From: Cytospora piceicola
Lineage: Eukaryota; Ascomycota; Sordariomycetes; Diaporthales; Cytosporaceae
Reading direction: 5' to 3'
DNA length: 64,000 nucleotides
NCBI GenBank assembly: GCA_023375675.1
Contig: JALQBC010000011.1
Span: forward strand, 682,001-746,000
In this document: positions 45,471 to 57,627 of the stretch, piece by piece
Numbering within the stretch: position 1 is the stretch's first letter
Layout: the number at the start of each line of letters is the position of its first letter
Position numbers and translations under genes: made by a program
The notes under the pieces: model-generated
Seen by the model: only the letters and a program-made list of their open reading frames with translations
Database searches by the model: none
Told to the model about the DNA's origin: nothing

Positions 45471-47649
45471 TTGGGCCGCAGCGGCAGATGCTTCGCCGAA
45501 AGACTTCTGGAAATCCAGGTTGACGATGTTGGGGGTTCAGGGGCCTTTCGTAGGCGACGGTGGAATTGAAAAATAGGGCTCGAGAGTTCGAAGGCAGTTT
45601 CTGGCTGTGTAGAGAGAAGTCGTTTGGGGGTTTCTGCGCCAAGGTTCACGTCGTCGTTGGTCGTTGGTTGTTGGTCGTTGTCGTTATCGATGTCGATCTT
45701 CTGAAGTAACTTTCGCGCAGGGCTGAGAAATACTTATTCGAGCTTGTGTTTGGTGTGACGCAATGGACGGCCGCAGTTGTTCCTACCAACGCAATGGGCC
45801 AAGCTACTCTCCTGTATGATTCTCGTTGCTAACGAAAGCACCTTTACAAAGAGCAAATGCAGTTGTTTGCTCGCAGGCTCACAGGGCAATGGATCGCGTA
45901 TGGAGCAAGCAGAAGGTGAGGTCTGGGGGCGGGCAGGTCAGGGCAGGGCAGGGCAGGGCAGGTCCGAGGCGAGTGGAAGTATGTAGTAAATTTCTTAAAC
46001 GGACGACGGGATACTATGTAGGTACCCAGTCAGTACCACAGTAATTGTTGGAATTTGGAATTTGGACATGGATGCATGCATGAATTAAAAATCGACGAGC
46101 GACCTCGGCTTGGGTTAACAGTTGTGCTCGTCGAATAGGCGTATACATGTTACGACCAGGGTCGAAGCTGTTACATCCCCGTAAAGCTATATCTGCTGAA
46201 CTGACCCCAGCCCCTCGTTGTGTGGTACCTATGAGTACTTACTTACCTAAAGTAGGTAAGTACCTAGGTGGGTATTTGCCAGGGTATCCGTCCCAAACTA
46301 CACCAGATATACCTCGGTACAAACGAATCACTGAACTCCCCGAGCGCCCGAGCAAGTCCAGACCACCTGGACACCTGGATTTTATTTTGCTATACATACC
46401 GAAGGATACAAATGACAATAATGATAATAAAAATGATAATAAAAAATAAATTGAAAAATTCTCGAGAGAGCTTGTAACCACTCGTCCATTATAAGGCTCT
46501 GCGGTTCGTACTGACGATTGCTACCGTGGGCTATCGAGAGTCCGGGGTTGCCTGAGTATCTATATAATACCGGTACAGTATATGCTGCCTCATGTTGTGG
46601 TTGCAGTGGCCTGCCTACGACCAAAACGACTCCGTTATTTCTTCGGAAGGATCTGATAAACAATGATATTGCTCGTGTACACTGGACGCATGTTCAAGTA
46701 TTATTTGTCAGCAGCATCTGCACTCCTCATGGCTTCGGGCTCATCCTTCTAAAACTTGAATACCGCTCCGACACTGCCGGGAAGAGACTCGTAGTGATAC
46801 ACAGCAGGAATCACTGCCATTCTTCCATTGTAGGCACGGAGATGCAACAACTTATTGTACCCGGAATTTTTCTTGGCTGCGGCTCAGCCGACTTCCGACG
46901 CCTCGGCCGCTTCGGAGAATGCATGCCGCATTATCAGTGGCCGGTTGTGGGACCAACGGGCAGTCAGTCACTCATTCACTCCAGACAACCTCGAGTCGAT
47001 CGGAGGGAGGCTGCCCTGACCCCAGAGATCAGGCTCTTTCTGGAACACCGGTACAGTAAGTATAGGTAGTGTAGAATAGAGAGTAGACCAGGGTGTAAGG
47101 TTACGGTCGAATCTACGTACAGTAATCAATTCCACCGTGGATCGCCCGTCCCACTTATCGAAAGTTCCACCGTCTCGTCTCGACCCAGCAATTGTCGGAC
47201 TAGAGCCGGGAGGGCAGTCAATTTTTGAGTCTCCGGCGTCTCGCCGACTCCCACACTCTTCTGGCGTGCCTTTATTTGTCATTTGCCTGGTCGTTGACCG
47301 ATCGGTGCCATGAAACTTATTTTACCTTGGGCGGGCATGATGAGGGTGACCGTGCCGTGCCCGTCCCGACCCCGTCCCGGTAACGTTGCTCTGATCATCA
47401 ATGTTTTAGACCCAATTGTGTATTCAGAGCCTATAATTTGGTCCAGGCCCCTTTCTAACGCTCTAATTCATAAATCACGGTGCCAACCAAGACCCCAACG
47501 CCTCACCCATTCCATGAGTTGATTGACTGTAAAGTGCTTTGTTGCTCCATGTAATGGTCATTCCTCAACCGTAGTGACGCAGGGTCCTGTTTTGCCTGTT
47601 GCTCTATTCAACGCCAGTGCCTCCATGCCTCATAAAGTAGGCTACGGAC
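45471..47649. other. 2.2-kb intergenic region with GGGCA repeat and AT-rich patch
   Basis: Carrier promoter at the left and ATG9 3' flank at the right. It contains a (GGGCA)n tract, a TACCTAGGTG motif near 46261 and an AAT/ATAA-rich patch at about 46410-46455. A 183-codon frame (46518-47069) has no recognisable motif and no intron logic. Confidence 0.5.
45929..45962. repeat. (GGGCA)n pentanucleotide repeat
   Basis: Five or so GGGCA units, interrupted once by GGTCA. It is the near complement of the CCTGC repeat at 11553-11585. Confidence 0.85.
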
Positions 47650-50446
47650 TCATCGGACGTTGTTCATCTCACGTTGAAACTGATACATCAAGCCTAATAC
47701 GCCAACCTCGCCATTCCCCTCGTCCGCCGTGCTGTGATCTCTCCCGAGAGTCTGCCCCGGAGAGGCTTGCCACGCCGACTCGTCCAAGCCGTGCCCACTC
47801 TCATACGCTTCTTCCTCGTCCTGTCTCGTCGTCTCGCCGTCATCCATCCCGTCCTCAAGGCCTTCCTCGATGGTGTCTCTATCGTACGCAGTAGCGCCTC
47901 CGCCCTGCCTGCCCTGGCGGGGTCCTCGGTGTATACTCTTCCCTAGTGACGAGGCCGGCGGTTGGTTGTGCGGATCAAGCAGGATCGACGCCATCGGCGA
48001 GAGTGATGGTGGTGCCTGTCCGCCGAACCTCGGTGTCCTGCCGGCTTGCGACGGCCCGCCACCTGCTGGGGCGCGGCTCCTAGCCCGGCCCAGCTCACTG
48101 CGGCCCATCCGCGACGTGGCCATGTCTGCCGCCAGCGTAGGGGACTGCAGACCCGGGAATGCCGGCGGTGGTTGGAATTGATGCCGCACGCCGGGCGGGA
48201 GATGGCCCGGGATGCCTGTCTTGGGATTGACCACGTAGTTGTCCAGGAAGCCGTAGAAGGACGCCGCCATCTTGCCGTGCTTGGTTGAATAATAGTCCTC
48301 GCGGATGTCGGCAGCCTGCTTGGGATTTCCCGCGCCCTTCTTGAAGTCGAAAACGGCGAATGAGCACACATAGCCCAAACCGTCGACATGTATGGTAAAT
48401 TCGCGGAAGAAATCCACAATCTGTTCGCTTGACCGCGGCAGGCTGATAGAGAGTATTAGGGGTGCGATGAGGATGCTCACGAGCTCCTCTAAGAAAATGA
48501 CAAGCTTGTTCTTGTACAGAGTTGAGAACTCCCTCTTCACCTCATAGCTGTGTAGGCTCCCTTTCCAGTGGTCTGGCTGGTGGTGGGTATATTCGATAAC
48601 CTGTCGCAGCGCGTACTCCGGCTCAAAAACAGTGTTTTCCTCTGGAACCATGCCCCTGGCGAATGCCCACGCACCCGCAAAAATGGTCAAGTAGAACAAG
48701 GCTGTTCGGTCATGGGTGATCTCGAACCCCAGGAACAGGTCTGGGTCAACCATCGTCGCAATCGCCAGGACCGTGGCCAAAGCACCGGCAATGAATGCAA
48801 CTGTCCTGGCCAAGCGGGCTGTCATCTCCTTGGGGAATTGGTCAAGGTATCGCGTAGCAAAAGGATATGACATGTTGAGGCGTTCCTGGAAAATATGGGG
48901 AAGCTCATTGAACTCCCGAAACTTCCATTCGGCGAGTGGTGTGTAGGCACGACTCCCTAGAGCCGAAGGATTCTTGTGATATTCCTGTCGACCATGTCAG
49001 TATCCTTTGACCGTGTATGGGGATGTGGTCACAGTCGAGGCTCACATGGAAATACGTCAGGAAATGCATAATGAACAAATAGCCTGCCATGAAAGGGGCG
49101 ATCATGAGTGTCATGACCCCGGCAAAGAGAAACCTCGCTCTCAGTTTCTGGCCCAGCTGCCCACGACGATCGGCCTTGAGGAATTCCTGATTTACCTGGC
49201 CGCGCTCGTCGAAGACGAAATCCATGATACTAAAGTTCAGGGTCCATTCAAGAAGCCGAGAAAGGAACTGACGTCCACTGAAAAGGGGCAAAGGGATGGA
49301 CAGGTCCAGCACGTCTTTATTGATCAAGGCGATGAGGAAATTCTCTCTTCGCATCAGCCGGTTGGCAATATCATGGGCATCGAGCCTCTCCTTAGACTGG
49401 CTACCGAGCCACTTCCGTTGGCGTGCCGTCAAGTGGCTGGCCGTCTTAGGATTCTGGTCTCGGAGACTCATGATGTGGGCTACCACGTCCTGCCATGAGA
49501 CAGTCTGCATGTCATGTTCGGGGATCCCAAGCAAGTGGATATAGAAACCCCGGATAGTCAATAACCGTCGCAAGTCGAGAGGTATGTGGATAGCTTTCCA
49601 GATAAAATAGAAGACAAATATCCAGAGCCCAAGATTCCAGACTCCAGACATTTTCTTGGTACATTGGGGCACCAGGATCTGGTCCATGGTCTTGCTGGTG
49701 GGAATCTTGGAATAGTTGACGCACTGGGTCAAGAAGGTCAGCAGTACGACTATGAAGGCGGCCTCGACCAGATGGAGGACACGATCAAGCAATATGCACC
49801 AGAGGCCATTGCCCTGATAGTAGTCGTAGACGTCCTGCATGAAGATGTCGAGGTTGGTGACATTAGCCCACCTCCACATGGCCTTCTGCTTGGCATTTCC
49901 GGTCACAACATTGCCCACAATGCTGCTCGGCTCACCTGCTCTATTACGGAGCACATTGGCGGGAAGCGGCTCGTCTTGATGTAGCCTCTGCTGGTTCTGT
50001 GTTGCTTCCCACTGGCTTTGGTTCCTCCTGGTCGAGGGGCCCGGGACAGGGCCAGATTTTGAGGATATCTTTCTTGTTCCCTGTCGGCCCGGCCTATTCG
50101 TAGTACTAGGGGCATGGTGTTCAACTAGCAGTGAAGCAGGTACATCGTTGTCCCCTTCATCATCTTGCAAGCCCCAGGCTTCAGCTTCATGTGTTTGGGC
50201 AGGCCTGGTCTTGTTCGCCCGGCGCCCAGCACGTGCATCACCGGCAAGAGTCGCTCTGCTATTCTCGACGGCGAGGGTATCGGGGTCTATATCGTCATCG
50301 TGGAACTGGTGGTTTAGGTTCTCCTCGTCTAAGGCAAAGGCAGCGTGGTCTTCGACGTCGAACTCGTCGTTGCGGGCACGAAGTTCCTCGTAGAAGGATC
50401 TTTGGCCGCTCGCGGGAGCGAGCCTCGAGAAGAAGTTGGAGGTCAT
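47650..50446 (-). CDS. ATG9: ATG9, autophagy transmembrane lipid scramblase
   Basis: ATG9 is the only conserved polytopic membrane protein of the core autophagy machinery; its vesicles seed the phagophore and it scrambles lipids. Exons 50446-49046 and 48984-47650 on the - strand give 911 aa; the 61-bp intron joins LTYFH to EYHKNPSALG. The N-terminus starts MTSNFFSRLAPASGQRSFYE, with a long polar, acidic cytosolic domain. The core has transmembrane segments such as LGLWIFVFYFIWKAIHIP, FAGVMTLMIAPFMAGYLFIM, TVAFIAGALATVLAIATMV and LEELVSILIAPLILSISLP. Conserved landmarks include EWKFREFNELPHIFQERL and the C-terminal MYQFQREMNNVR. It is transcribed divergently from COG6. Length and landmarks match filamentous-fungal ATG9. 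Identification is secure. Confidence 0.95.
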
Positions 50447-51037
50447 GGTTCATCAGGCACGCGATGTGCGTTAGGTCTGGTCCGGCAGTGTTTGGTTGAG
50501 GATCATGATAGCATCGCGGCGCGAAGGAGGGGGGTGCGGCACTATGTTTGCTCTGCTTGTCTCTTCTTGACACTAATTGTATCACGGCACTTGCGAGGGA
50601 AGCACAGGTCAGAAAGATAAAAGAACACAACAGACTGAATTGTAGCCCATACGCAAGATGCGAGAGTCAGTAGGACTGTCTGGTCAGGTGGGTTCTGGAT
50701 TGTTGTCACATGGATGTTCTGAGCATGGGAGAGGAGCTGAGCACCTGGGAGGTACCTAGGTAGTCTACCAAGTAGGCCCCTAAGTACCTACGTACCTAGG
50801 TAGCTTAAGTACCGATATCATGACGCCAGCGCTCAACCGCAACTGGTAGGCGGTAAAGTGTTTCTGAGCCACCCCCCCCCCCCTTTAGTAAATAACCTAA
50901 CCCTGGGAGGCTTCAGTGATCTCAGGACACCTTCACTAACGGCGCTTAAGACAGGGTCTCCAGGGCTGATTGTTGAACAACAAATCACGCCCAACTTTGT
51001 TTATTGTAGGCTTTTGCTATAGATATAAAGTGTGAGG
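50447..51037. promoter_or_regulatory. Shared divergent promoter region ATG9 / COG6
   Basis: 591 bp between the two start codons. It holds a C run (about 50871-50883) and a cluster of CCTAGGTA motifs (50751-50813). Both promoters must lie here, but no defined factor site can be assigned. Confidence 0.65.
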
Positions 51038-53226
51038 ATGGAATCTCCCATTTCCCCGGGCCATGTGCCCGTCCGCTCCTCGATCGATAGTCTCACCGGC
51101 GGTGTTCCACCGACGCCAACCACGGCCTCGTCTTTCAAGGGCTCCAACCCCTTCTCATCCAAAGTCACTGCTGTCTTGGCCACGTCTTACGCCGATTCCG
51201 AATTTCGCGATGCTCTCTCCCTGTTGGATGATCGTGGCATTAGCAACTCTGCAGCAACACGGCGCCAGGTTCGCCTGCAGCTTCAGAAAGAGGTTATCGA
51301 CAGCAATGGGGACATCATTACTGAGTTTGGGAGAGTTGCAGATGTGAGTATCACACCAGACTTGCCCACGGAATACCTGGGACACGCCCTGACTTGGAAT
51401 TCTAGCAACTCCGCAGGATAGGTGCCACCATCACCAAGCTGAACAAAAGTTATGATGATATGAAAGCACATATCTCTGCAGCTCATGAGAGTACTACGCC
51501 TGTCATCCGGGATGCCTCATCTCTCATGACGCAACGGCGCCAGGTTGAGACCAAGCAGCAGCTACTTGGAGCTTTCAACAGATACTTCATACTGTCTGAG
51601 GACGAGTTGGCTTCCCTGACCTCAACTGCGGAACCTGTCGATGATCATTTCTTCACTGTGCTTTCCAAGGCCAAGAAGATCAGCAAGGATTGCGAGATCC
51701 TGCTTGGGTTCGAAAACCAGGCACTTGGGCTTGAAGTCATGGAACAGACGTCCAAGAATCTCAACTTGGCTTTCCAGAAGCTGTATCGATGGATCCAACG
51801 TGAATTCAAGACCCTGAATCTCGAAAATCCCCAGATGGGTTCTCCTATGCGGCGCGCTCTGCGTGTTCTGGCAGAACGTCCATCACTCTTCCAGAATTGC
51901 CTGGATATATTTGCCGAGACTAGGGAACAGGTTCTCTCAGACTCATTCTACACGGCGCTGACAGGGTCGTCTTCTTCTGGTGTCGAGGACCGATTAGTAA
52001 AACCTATCGAGCTTGCCGCCCATGATCCACTGCGGTACGTTGGAGATATGCTGGCCTGGATGCACTCTGCTGCCGTCAGCGAACGAGAGTCTCTGGAGAT
52101 CCTGTTCCTTGCTGAAGGGGACGAGATTGCCAAGGGCATCAAAGCTGGCCGCGAGAATGAGATATGGCACTTAGTTGACGATGATGAGAACGGTGGCGCT
52201 CCTAATTTCGACCCTGTCCAGGCCCTCAATGAGCTGGTGGATCGAGATATGTCTGGTGCTGCAAGGGTCCTGCGTCAACGGATAGAACAAGTCATCCAGA
52301 CAAACGAGGAAGTCATATTGGCTTACAAATTGGCCAATCTCATGAACTTCTACCGTGTCACTTTTTCCAAGCTGCTCAGCACAGAGTCGGTGTTAGTGGA
52401 GTCTCTCCAAGGTCTCGAAGCAGAAGCCTTGCGTCAGTTCCGTTCGCTCATGAGAGATTATGTGGGAAATATCCAAGGCGAATTCCAACACACACCAGCG
52501 AGCCTTGAGCCTCCCGAGTTCTTACACGAAGCACTCGAGCAATTATCTGCAGTCATGAAAACCTACGACACATCCCTCACCTCTACAAGCAGCAGGGAAG
52601 CAGATTTCCAGCCTATACTGGCAGAATCGTTCGACCCATTCATTTCAGGGTGCCAGACTATGGCCAAGAACTTGCAACATCCTTCAGATTCTATCTTCTT
52701 CATCAACTGCGCGCAAGCCGCCTTGGTTGTGCTCTCGTCGTTCGACTTCGCTCAAGGGCGGTCAGATGAATTGGTGGAGCAAGTAGACCAGCACATCCGG
52801 GCACTGACCGATAGCCAATACGACTTCTTCAAGAAAGAGTCAGGGTTAGAAAGCGCTTTGACGGCTCTCGCGAGCCTGACTGACAAGAAGGAGGACATCG
52901 AAAGAATGCGGACGCTCGAGCCTTTCCAGCCGGCCTCACTTGAGTTGGCAAGTAGGACACTGGACAATTTTCTGGCATCAGCTCTCATGGATGCCATGGA
53001 GAATATTCAAGCGCTGCAAGACTCGCGCCTCGCCAGGGAGGTGACCGAAGAGGCGGCGGAGAATTTCTGTACCGACTTTGGACATCTTGAGGATATGCTC
53101 ATGTCTGCGGACGAAATGACGGAGATTGAAGGCAGCGCAAGCGCACAGGACGGGGACCAAGACGTCCAGGGCTTGCGCACAGCGTTCCCGAGAACGGCTG
53201 ATGAGATTCGCGTTTTGCTTTCCTAA
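51038..53226 (+). CDS. COG6: COG6, conserved oligomeric Golgi complex subunit 6
   Basis: A lobe-B subunit of the COG tether, which directs retrograde vesicles within the Golgi and is also needed for autophagosome formation in yeast. Exons 51038-51343 and 51406-53226 give 708 aa, with the junction GRVAD / [13 protein letters not shown] in phase 0. The Ser/Thr/Pro-rich start ([15 protein letters not shown]) is followed by the helical block [20 protein letters not shown], then the very conserved [19 protein letters not shown] and [14 protein letters not shown], and the C-terminal COG6 domain. The start at 51038 is the ATG; the frame is open a little further upstream without another ATG. The 62-bp intron is typical. 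Identification is secure. Confidence 0.95.
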
Positions 53227-54061
53227 TACAGCCGGTTACTGCGAACCTGAGCAGGAACATGATGATACCGACATGGTGTCTTCTGCGCTAGATACCCAAT
53301 ATCATGCATAGTAGGCCTTAATGGTGGTGGATAATATATGGCAAATAATGAATACGAGAAGGAGAAGATCCGACATTGAAGTGCCCGTTACATTCTACTC
53401 ATCCATATATTTACTTCTGTACGCACTGAATTACATCCATCCACCTTCTCGACATCTCTGGGCTGCCATCCAAGAATAGCTTCTGTAGGAAGAAAGGCTG
53501 CAGTAGGGGTCTGTATCCATATTTCAGCTCTATTTTGGTGAGTGACGGCAAGTGGGGCTAGAGCTACCGTGCACTATAAGGCTGAGGCTTCCCAGGTCCT
53601 TTAAATGTTACTACTGCGGAGGTAACCTCAACCGACATACCTCCTAACATACCGGGGTACTCATGCAGTACGTCACTCGGGCCAGCAATCAGTCTATCTT
53701 CTTAGCGTCGCACAACATCACAACACGGTTGCGTCGACACTTTGACGTCCGATGTTGTATTTGGTATGTTGACCTGATCAACAGATGCAGCAGAAAGGCG
53801 GAGTCTGCCTTGACTACTGGCTGTTGCTGACTGAAGCCCTGCCACTTTTAGACCACCAACACCACCACCACGACAGGATCCTTCAAATCCAGGCATAAAC
53901 ACTTCCTATTAGCACTTCACTTCGACCGATTACCGATGAGGGATACTCTCCGCTAGAGTCGCACGGTTCCCTCCCACCGACCTCCTCTTTTACATCCATT
54001 GTACTCACCTCCGGCCCATGGGGTACAGCCACCTCTGGGGAATGGTCTGGCTGGCGGCATA
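53227..54061. other. Intergenic region COG6 to AAA ATPase
   Basis: 835 bp. COG6 3' UTR and the upstream part of the AAA ATPase gene. The frame of the AAA ATPase is open for about 25 codons upstream of its proposed ATG (to about 53985), so part of this interval could be an additional 5' exon. Confidence 0.5.
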
Positions 54062-56663
54062 ATGCTACGAAACAAGGCAGCTCTGCCTGCCCTGCAGAAG
54101 ACATATGATGAGAGTTATTTGACTTGTTCCACGGCGGTATACTACGAGGGTCAGGTAAGAAAAACTGGCTCACCTGCGGATGCAAAGTCTCCTCGGCCTT
54201 GGCAACCCTTTTTCTTTTTTCGATCTTGACTGACAGGTCTTGCGCAGGGTAATGAGAAGGAGGCGACGCGCTGCTGGAAATCCGCACTTAACAACATAAA
54301 CGACCATCACGCAAACAAAGTATCGTCTGCTTACGAGCCTAAAAATGAAACCGAGAGGGCATTGATCGACAGTTTGAAGAAGCTTGAAATACAATGCAAG
54401 GAGCGCATCGATCTGCTAGAGGCACTGAGGATATCTAGAGAAGAGGGAAATCATACTCCGAGAACCCCGAGAACACCGTCAAATGGAAAAATGGTCGACT
54501 ATATCGACGCATCCAACGTGGAGGCTCGCGGTACTCCTGGTAAAGGATGGATTGGCGATGGGACCATTCCAGCTATTACCTACCCCGAACTGTCGCGGCC
54601 GGCATTGCCTCCGCGACCATCATATGCCACAAGGACTTCTTCTGAGCAAGCTGTGGTCGGTGGCAGGAAGTCCAGTGTTGACGTTGCCGGGTCTTCTTCT
54701 GGGTCGAGACTACCATCGTACTATCACAGCTCTCCTACCCGGAAAGCTTCACGGTCAACAAGCCCAGAGAAGCGTTCTATGAGGACTACTTTGCGACCGC
54801 AAAAATCTAGCGAAAAATCATCAAAACCGTCCCGCCGCTCTGTTCCTAGAACTCCTGACGAGCCTGGTGCGAGCAAGGCTGCTACCCTTGCCTGGAGCTC
54901 TCTTGGCCCAAGGGAGCGAAAACCTCTCCCACGTGTATCAGATGCTTCGGCAAGTCAAACCACGCCGCTCCCAACAATCCCGTCATTTGAGGCTGCTGAG
55001 TATGGCTCATATGGAGCTAGCACCCCTTCACCGGCACGGCAATGGGATAGCCATACGCGGAGATTGGTGAGATGTGACGACGACGAGGCCGGATCGGCGG
55101 AGACGAGGCGTAGTTTCGACTGGTCTAGCCCGGCGCTGCGTCCAGATACATTGTACTCTCAACCATCAACTCTCTCAGTTAGTGCGGCGTCGAGTGCCTT
55201 GAATGGACTATCCGGGTTGGAGTTCCGAGACCACGAGCGTACTCCGCGCCCCAGAGCAGACAGGACTGCGACAACCTCTTCGAGATTATTGCGAGGCGAC
55301 GATAACCTTACGCCAAGGAGCTTCAGCAAGAGCGGCGGCAGTGCAAGCCTTCCCGTTCGTCGAAGAACAAGCACTTCGGGACATGACTACGTCTCGAGCC
55401 CTAGCCGTGAAGCTCGTACGAGAGGGACACCCATTCGGAAGACAACCTCCGACTCTAGCCCTGAGGAGAGCGATCCTAATATTACGCCTTCACGGTCACG
55501 GAGGAGAGTCTTGCAGCAAGAGCGGCCAATAGTAGCGAATATCAGAGAAGACTCACGGTCAAACTCTCGAAACACATCAGACGTTTCGGGCGAGGATGAA
55601 AGTTCACCAGAGACGTCATGGAAGAAGAAGAAGGCTGCTGTCTTGAAAACCCTGCCCCCGGGGGTGGATAAGAATGCGGCGAAGCAGATATTGAACGAGA
55701 TCGTTGTACGTGGGGATGAAGTCCACTGGGACGATATTGCCGGGCTCCAGATAGCGAAGAACGCATTGCGTGAGGCTGTGGTATACCCGTTCCTGCGGCC
55801 TGACCTCTTCATGGGACTTCGAGAGCCAGCGAGGGGCATGCTCTTGTTTGGGCCTCCAGGGACGGGAAAGACAATGCTTGCTCGGGCTGTTGCCACGGAG
55901 TCCAAGTCGACTTTCTTCTCCATATCGGCGAGCAGCCTTACGAGCAAGTACCTGGGTGAATCAGAGAAGCTGGTCCGGGCCCTGTTTGGCCTCGCCAAGG
56001 TCCTTGCACCAAGTATCATATTTGTTGACGAGATCGACTCGCTGCTCTCCCAGCGGTCCGGATCAGGGGAGCACGAAGCTACTAGGAGGATCAAGACCGA
56101 GTTCCTCATCCAGTGGAGCGATCTCCAACGCGCAGCAGCTGGCCGAGACTCTGGAGACAAGGAGAGAGGCGATGCCAACCGTGTGTTGGTCCTGGCAGCC
56201 ACCAACCTCCCTTGGGCCATCGATGAAGCCGCTCGTCGGAGATTCGTACGGCGCCAGTACATACCTCTGCCCGAGGCTGAGACCAGAGCTGTGCAGTTGA
56301 AGACGTTGCTCGGGCAGCAAAATCACGTCCTGACAGACGAGGACTTTGCGAAGCTCGTTGAACTGACTGATGGTAAGCATGTTCCGGCGCTAGCTCAAGT
56401 ATCCTCTATAGGGGGCACGATTGCTAACAAAAGTCACCTTAGGCTTCTCGGGCTCAGACATCACTGCACTGGCCAAAGATGCCGCCATGGGCCCATTGAG
56501 ATCTCTTGGCGAAGCACTACTGCACATGACGATGGAGGACATCCGGCCTATCGAGTTACAGGATTTTGTAGCCAGTCTCCAGACAATCCGGCCTAGTGTG
56601 GGCAAGGCAGGCATAAAGGAACATGAAGATTGGGCAAATGAGTTTGGAGAGCGTGGAGGGTAG
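54062..56663 (+). CDS. SAP1: AAA ATPase of the meiotic clade (yeast SAP1/YTA6, spastin-like)
   Basis: Exons 54062-54154, 54248-56372 and 56443-56663 give 812 aa. The N-terminal 100 residues form a helical hairpin domain ([58 protein letters not shown]) like the MIT-type start of fungal SAP1 homologues. A long Ser/Arg/Thr-rich disordered region follows, then the AAA module: Walker A GPPGTGKT at 566-573, Walker B IIFVDEID with D625/E626, the second region of homology [20 protein letters not shown], and a C-terminal helix with [20 protein letters not shown] and [10 protein letters not shown]. Such ATPases remodel microtubules or ESCRT-type polymers; the substrate of this clade in moulds is not established. 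The start codon is the first in-frame ATG of exon 1; an extra upstream exon remains possible. Confidence 0.85.
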
Positions 56664-57055
56664 GGCCATTGGACAGAAATTGATATACATCCATATACTT
56701 AGCCATCTGATTAGCATCGAAATGTTGCCACACTGGAGGTCTCGCGCAGGAGAAGAAATCGGGCGCCAGTCCAAAAAGGAATCAGGGACCACAGCCAACA
56801 TGATCAAATTGCAGAAGATGCCGTACTTCCCCGGCTCAGGTAATACATTTTTGATACATGACTTGTGTAAATGTACAATATTCCTCCTGGTTGATACTGG
56901 GTGGTGTGACGGTCCATGACTTTGAAGCATCTCGCCCGTCCGGTTGCCACTCCGCCGGCCCCAGCTGTTATGGCCTTGCAGGAAAGAAGGCCCAGACGCT
57001 TTTTTCCAGCTCTTTATCATGCAGCCTCCCAGGATACATGTTCGGGGGAACCAAC
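56664..57055. other. Convergent intergenic region AAA ATPase / uS17m
   Basis: 392 bp, expected to hold the two 3' UTRs. Nothing else is visible. Confidence 0.5.
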
Positions 57056-57627
57056 TCAGTTCACATCCTTCACAAAGTCCTTGGCCAGGCTCTTGATCTC
57101 GGATATCTTCTTCTCCGCCTTGGCTACAGCCGCCTCCATTGCCAAAGTCTGTCTCTTCAAATCCTTCCGCTCAACCTTCTTCGCCCTCTTGGCCGCATGC
57201 TCAGCCTCCCGTTCCTCGAGCGTTGGCAGGCGCGGCCTCTCCTCCAATGGCGGGCCCCATGGCGCTATTATCCTGCTGACGACATGGCGCTTGTGTTTTG
57301 AGGTCCTCCAGCCTGATACTATGGCGACGATGTCTCCGGTGCGAAGGGAGTCGTTCGGGTCGTGGACAAGGTGGTGCTCTGGTCTTTTGAAGTGCTGAAC
57401 ACCCGGTTGGATCAGTAACAGGGTCATTCGTGTTGGCAGGGGTAAGTGGCGCCCGGGGTGGATGTTACCTTCTTGATCTTCTTGTTCCACTCTTCTTTTG
57501 CTACCCGTACTTTGGCAGTCTTCTGCGCCAGGCCTGCTGAGACGACGATGCCGTTCGTCTCCTTCGCGAACCGCCCTGCGACCCTCGCAGTGGTCGCGAT
57601 GGTGCTCGCGACTGCTGTGCTGGACAT
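57056..57627 (-). CDS. MRPS17: Mitochondrial small-subunit ribosomal protein uS17m
   Basis: A 37S mitoribosome protein that binds 15S rRNA early in assembly. Exons 57627-57469 and 57394-57056 on the - strand give 165 aa. Exon 1 encodes MSSTAVASTIATTARVAGRF, then KETNGIVVSAGLAQKTAKVR and VAKEEWNKKIKK; exon 2 continues HFKRPEHHLVHDPNDSLRTG, then DIVAIVSGWRTSKHKRHVVS. These are the OB-fold strands of S17, with the HDPNDxxxxGD motif. A charged Lys/Glu-rich C-terminal helix (about 60 residues) extends beyond the bacterial protein, as usual in fungi. The 74-bp intron has good borders. Exon 1 lies in a different frame from exon 2, so without splicing the protein is not apparent. Confidence 0.92.

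Noticed and set aside
46518..47069. A 183-codon + strand frame between the carrier gene and ATG9
   Set aside because: No motif, no plausible initiation context and no exon partner; judged a chance frame.
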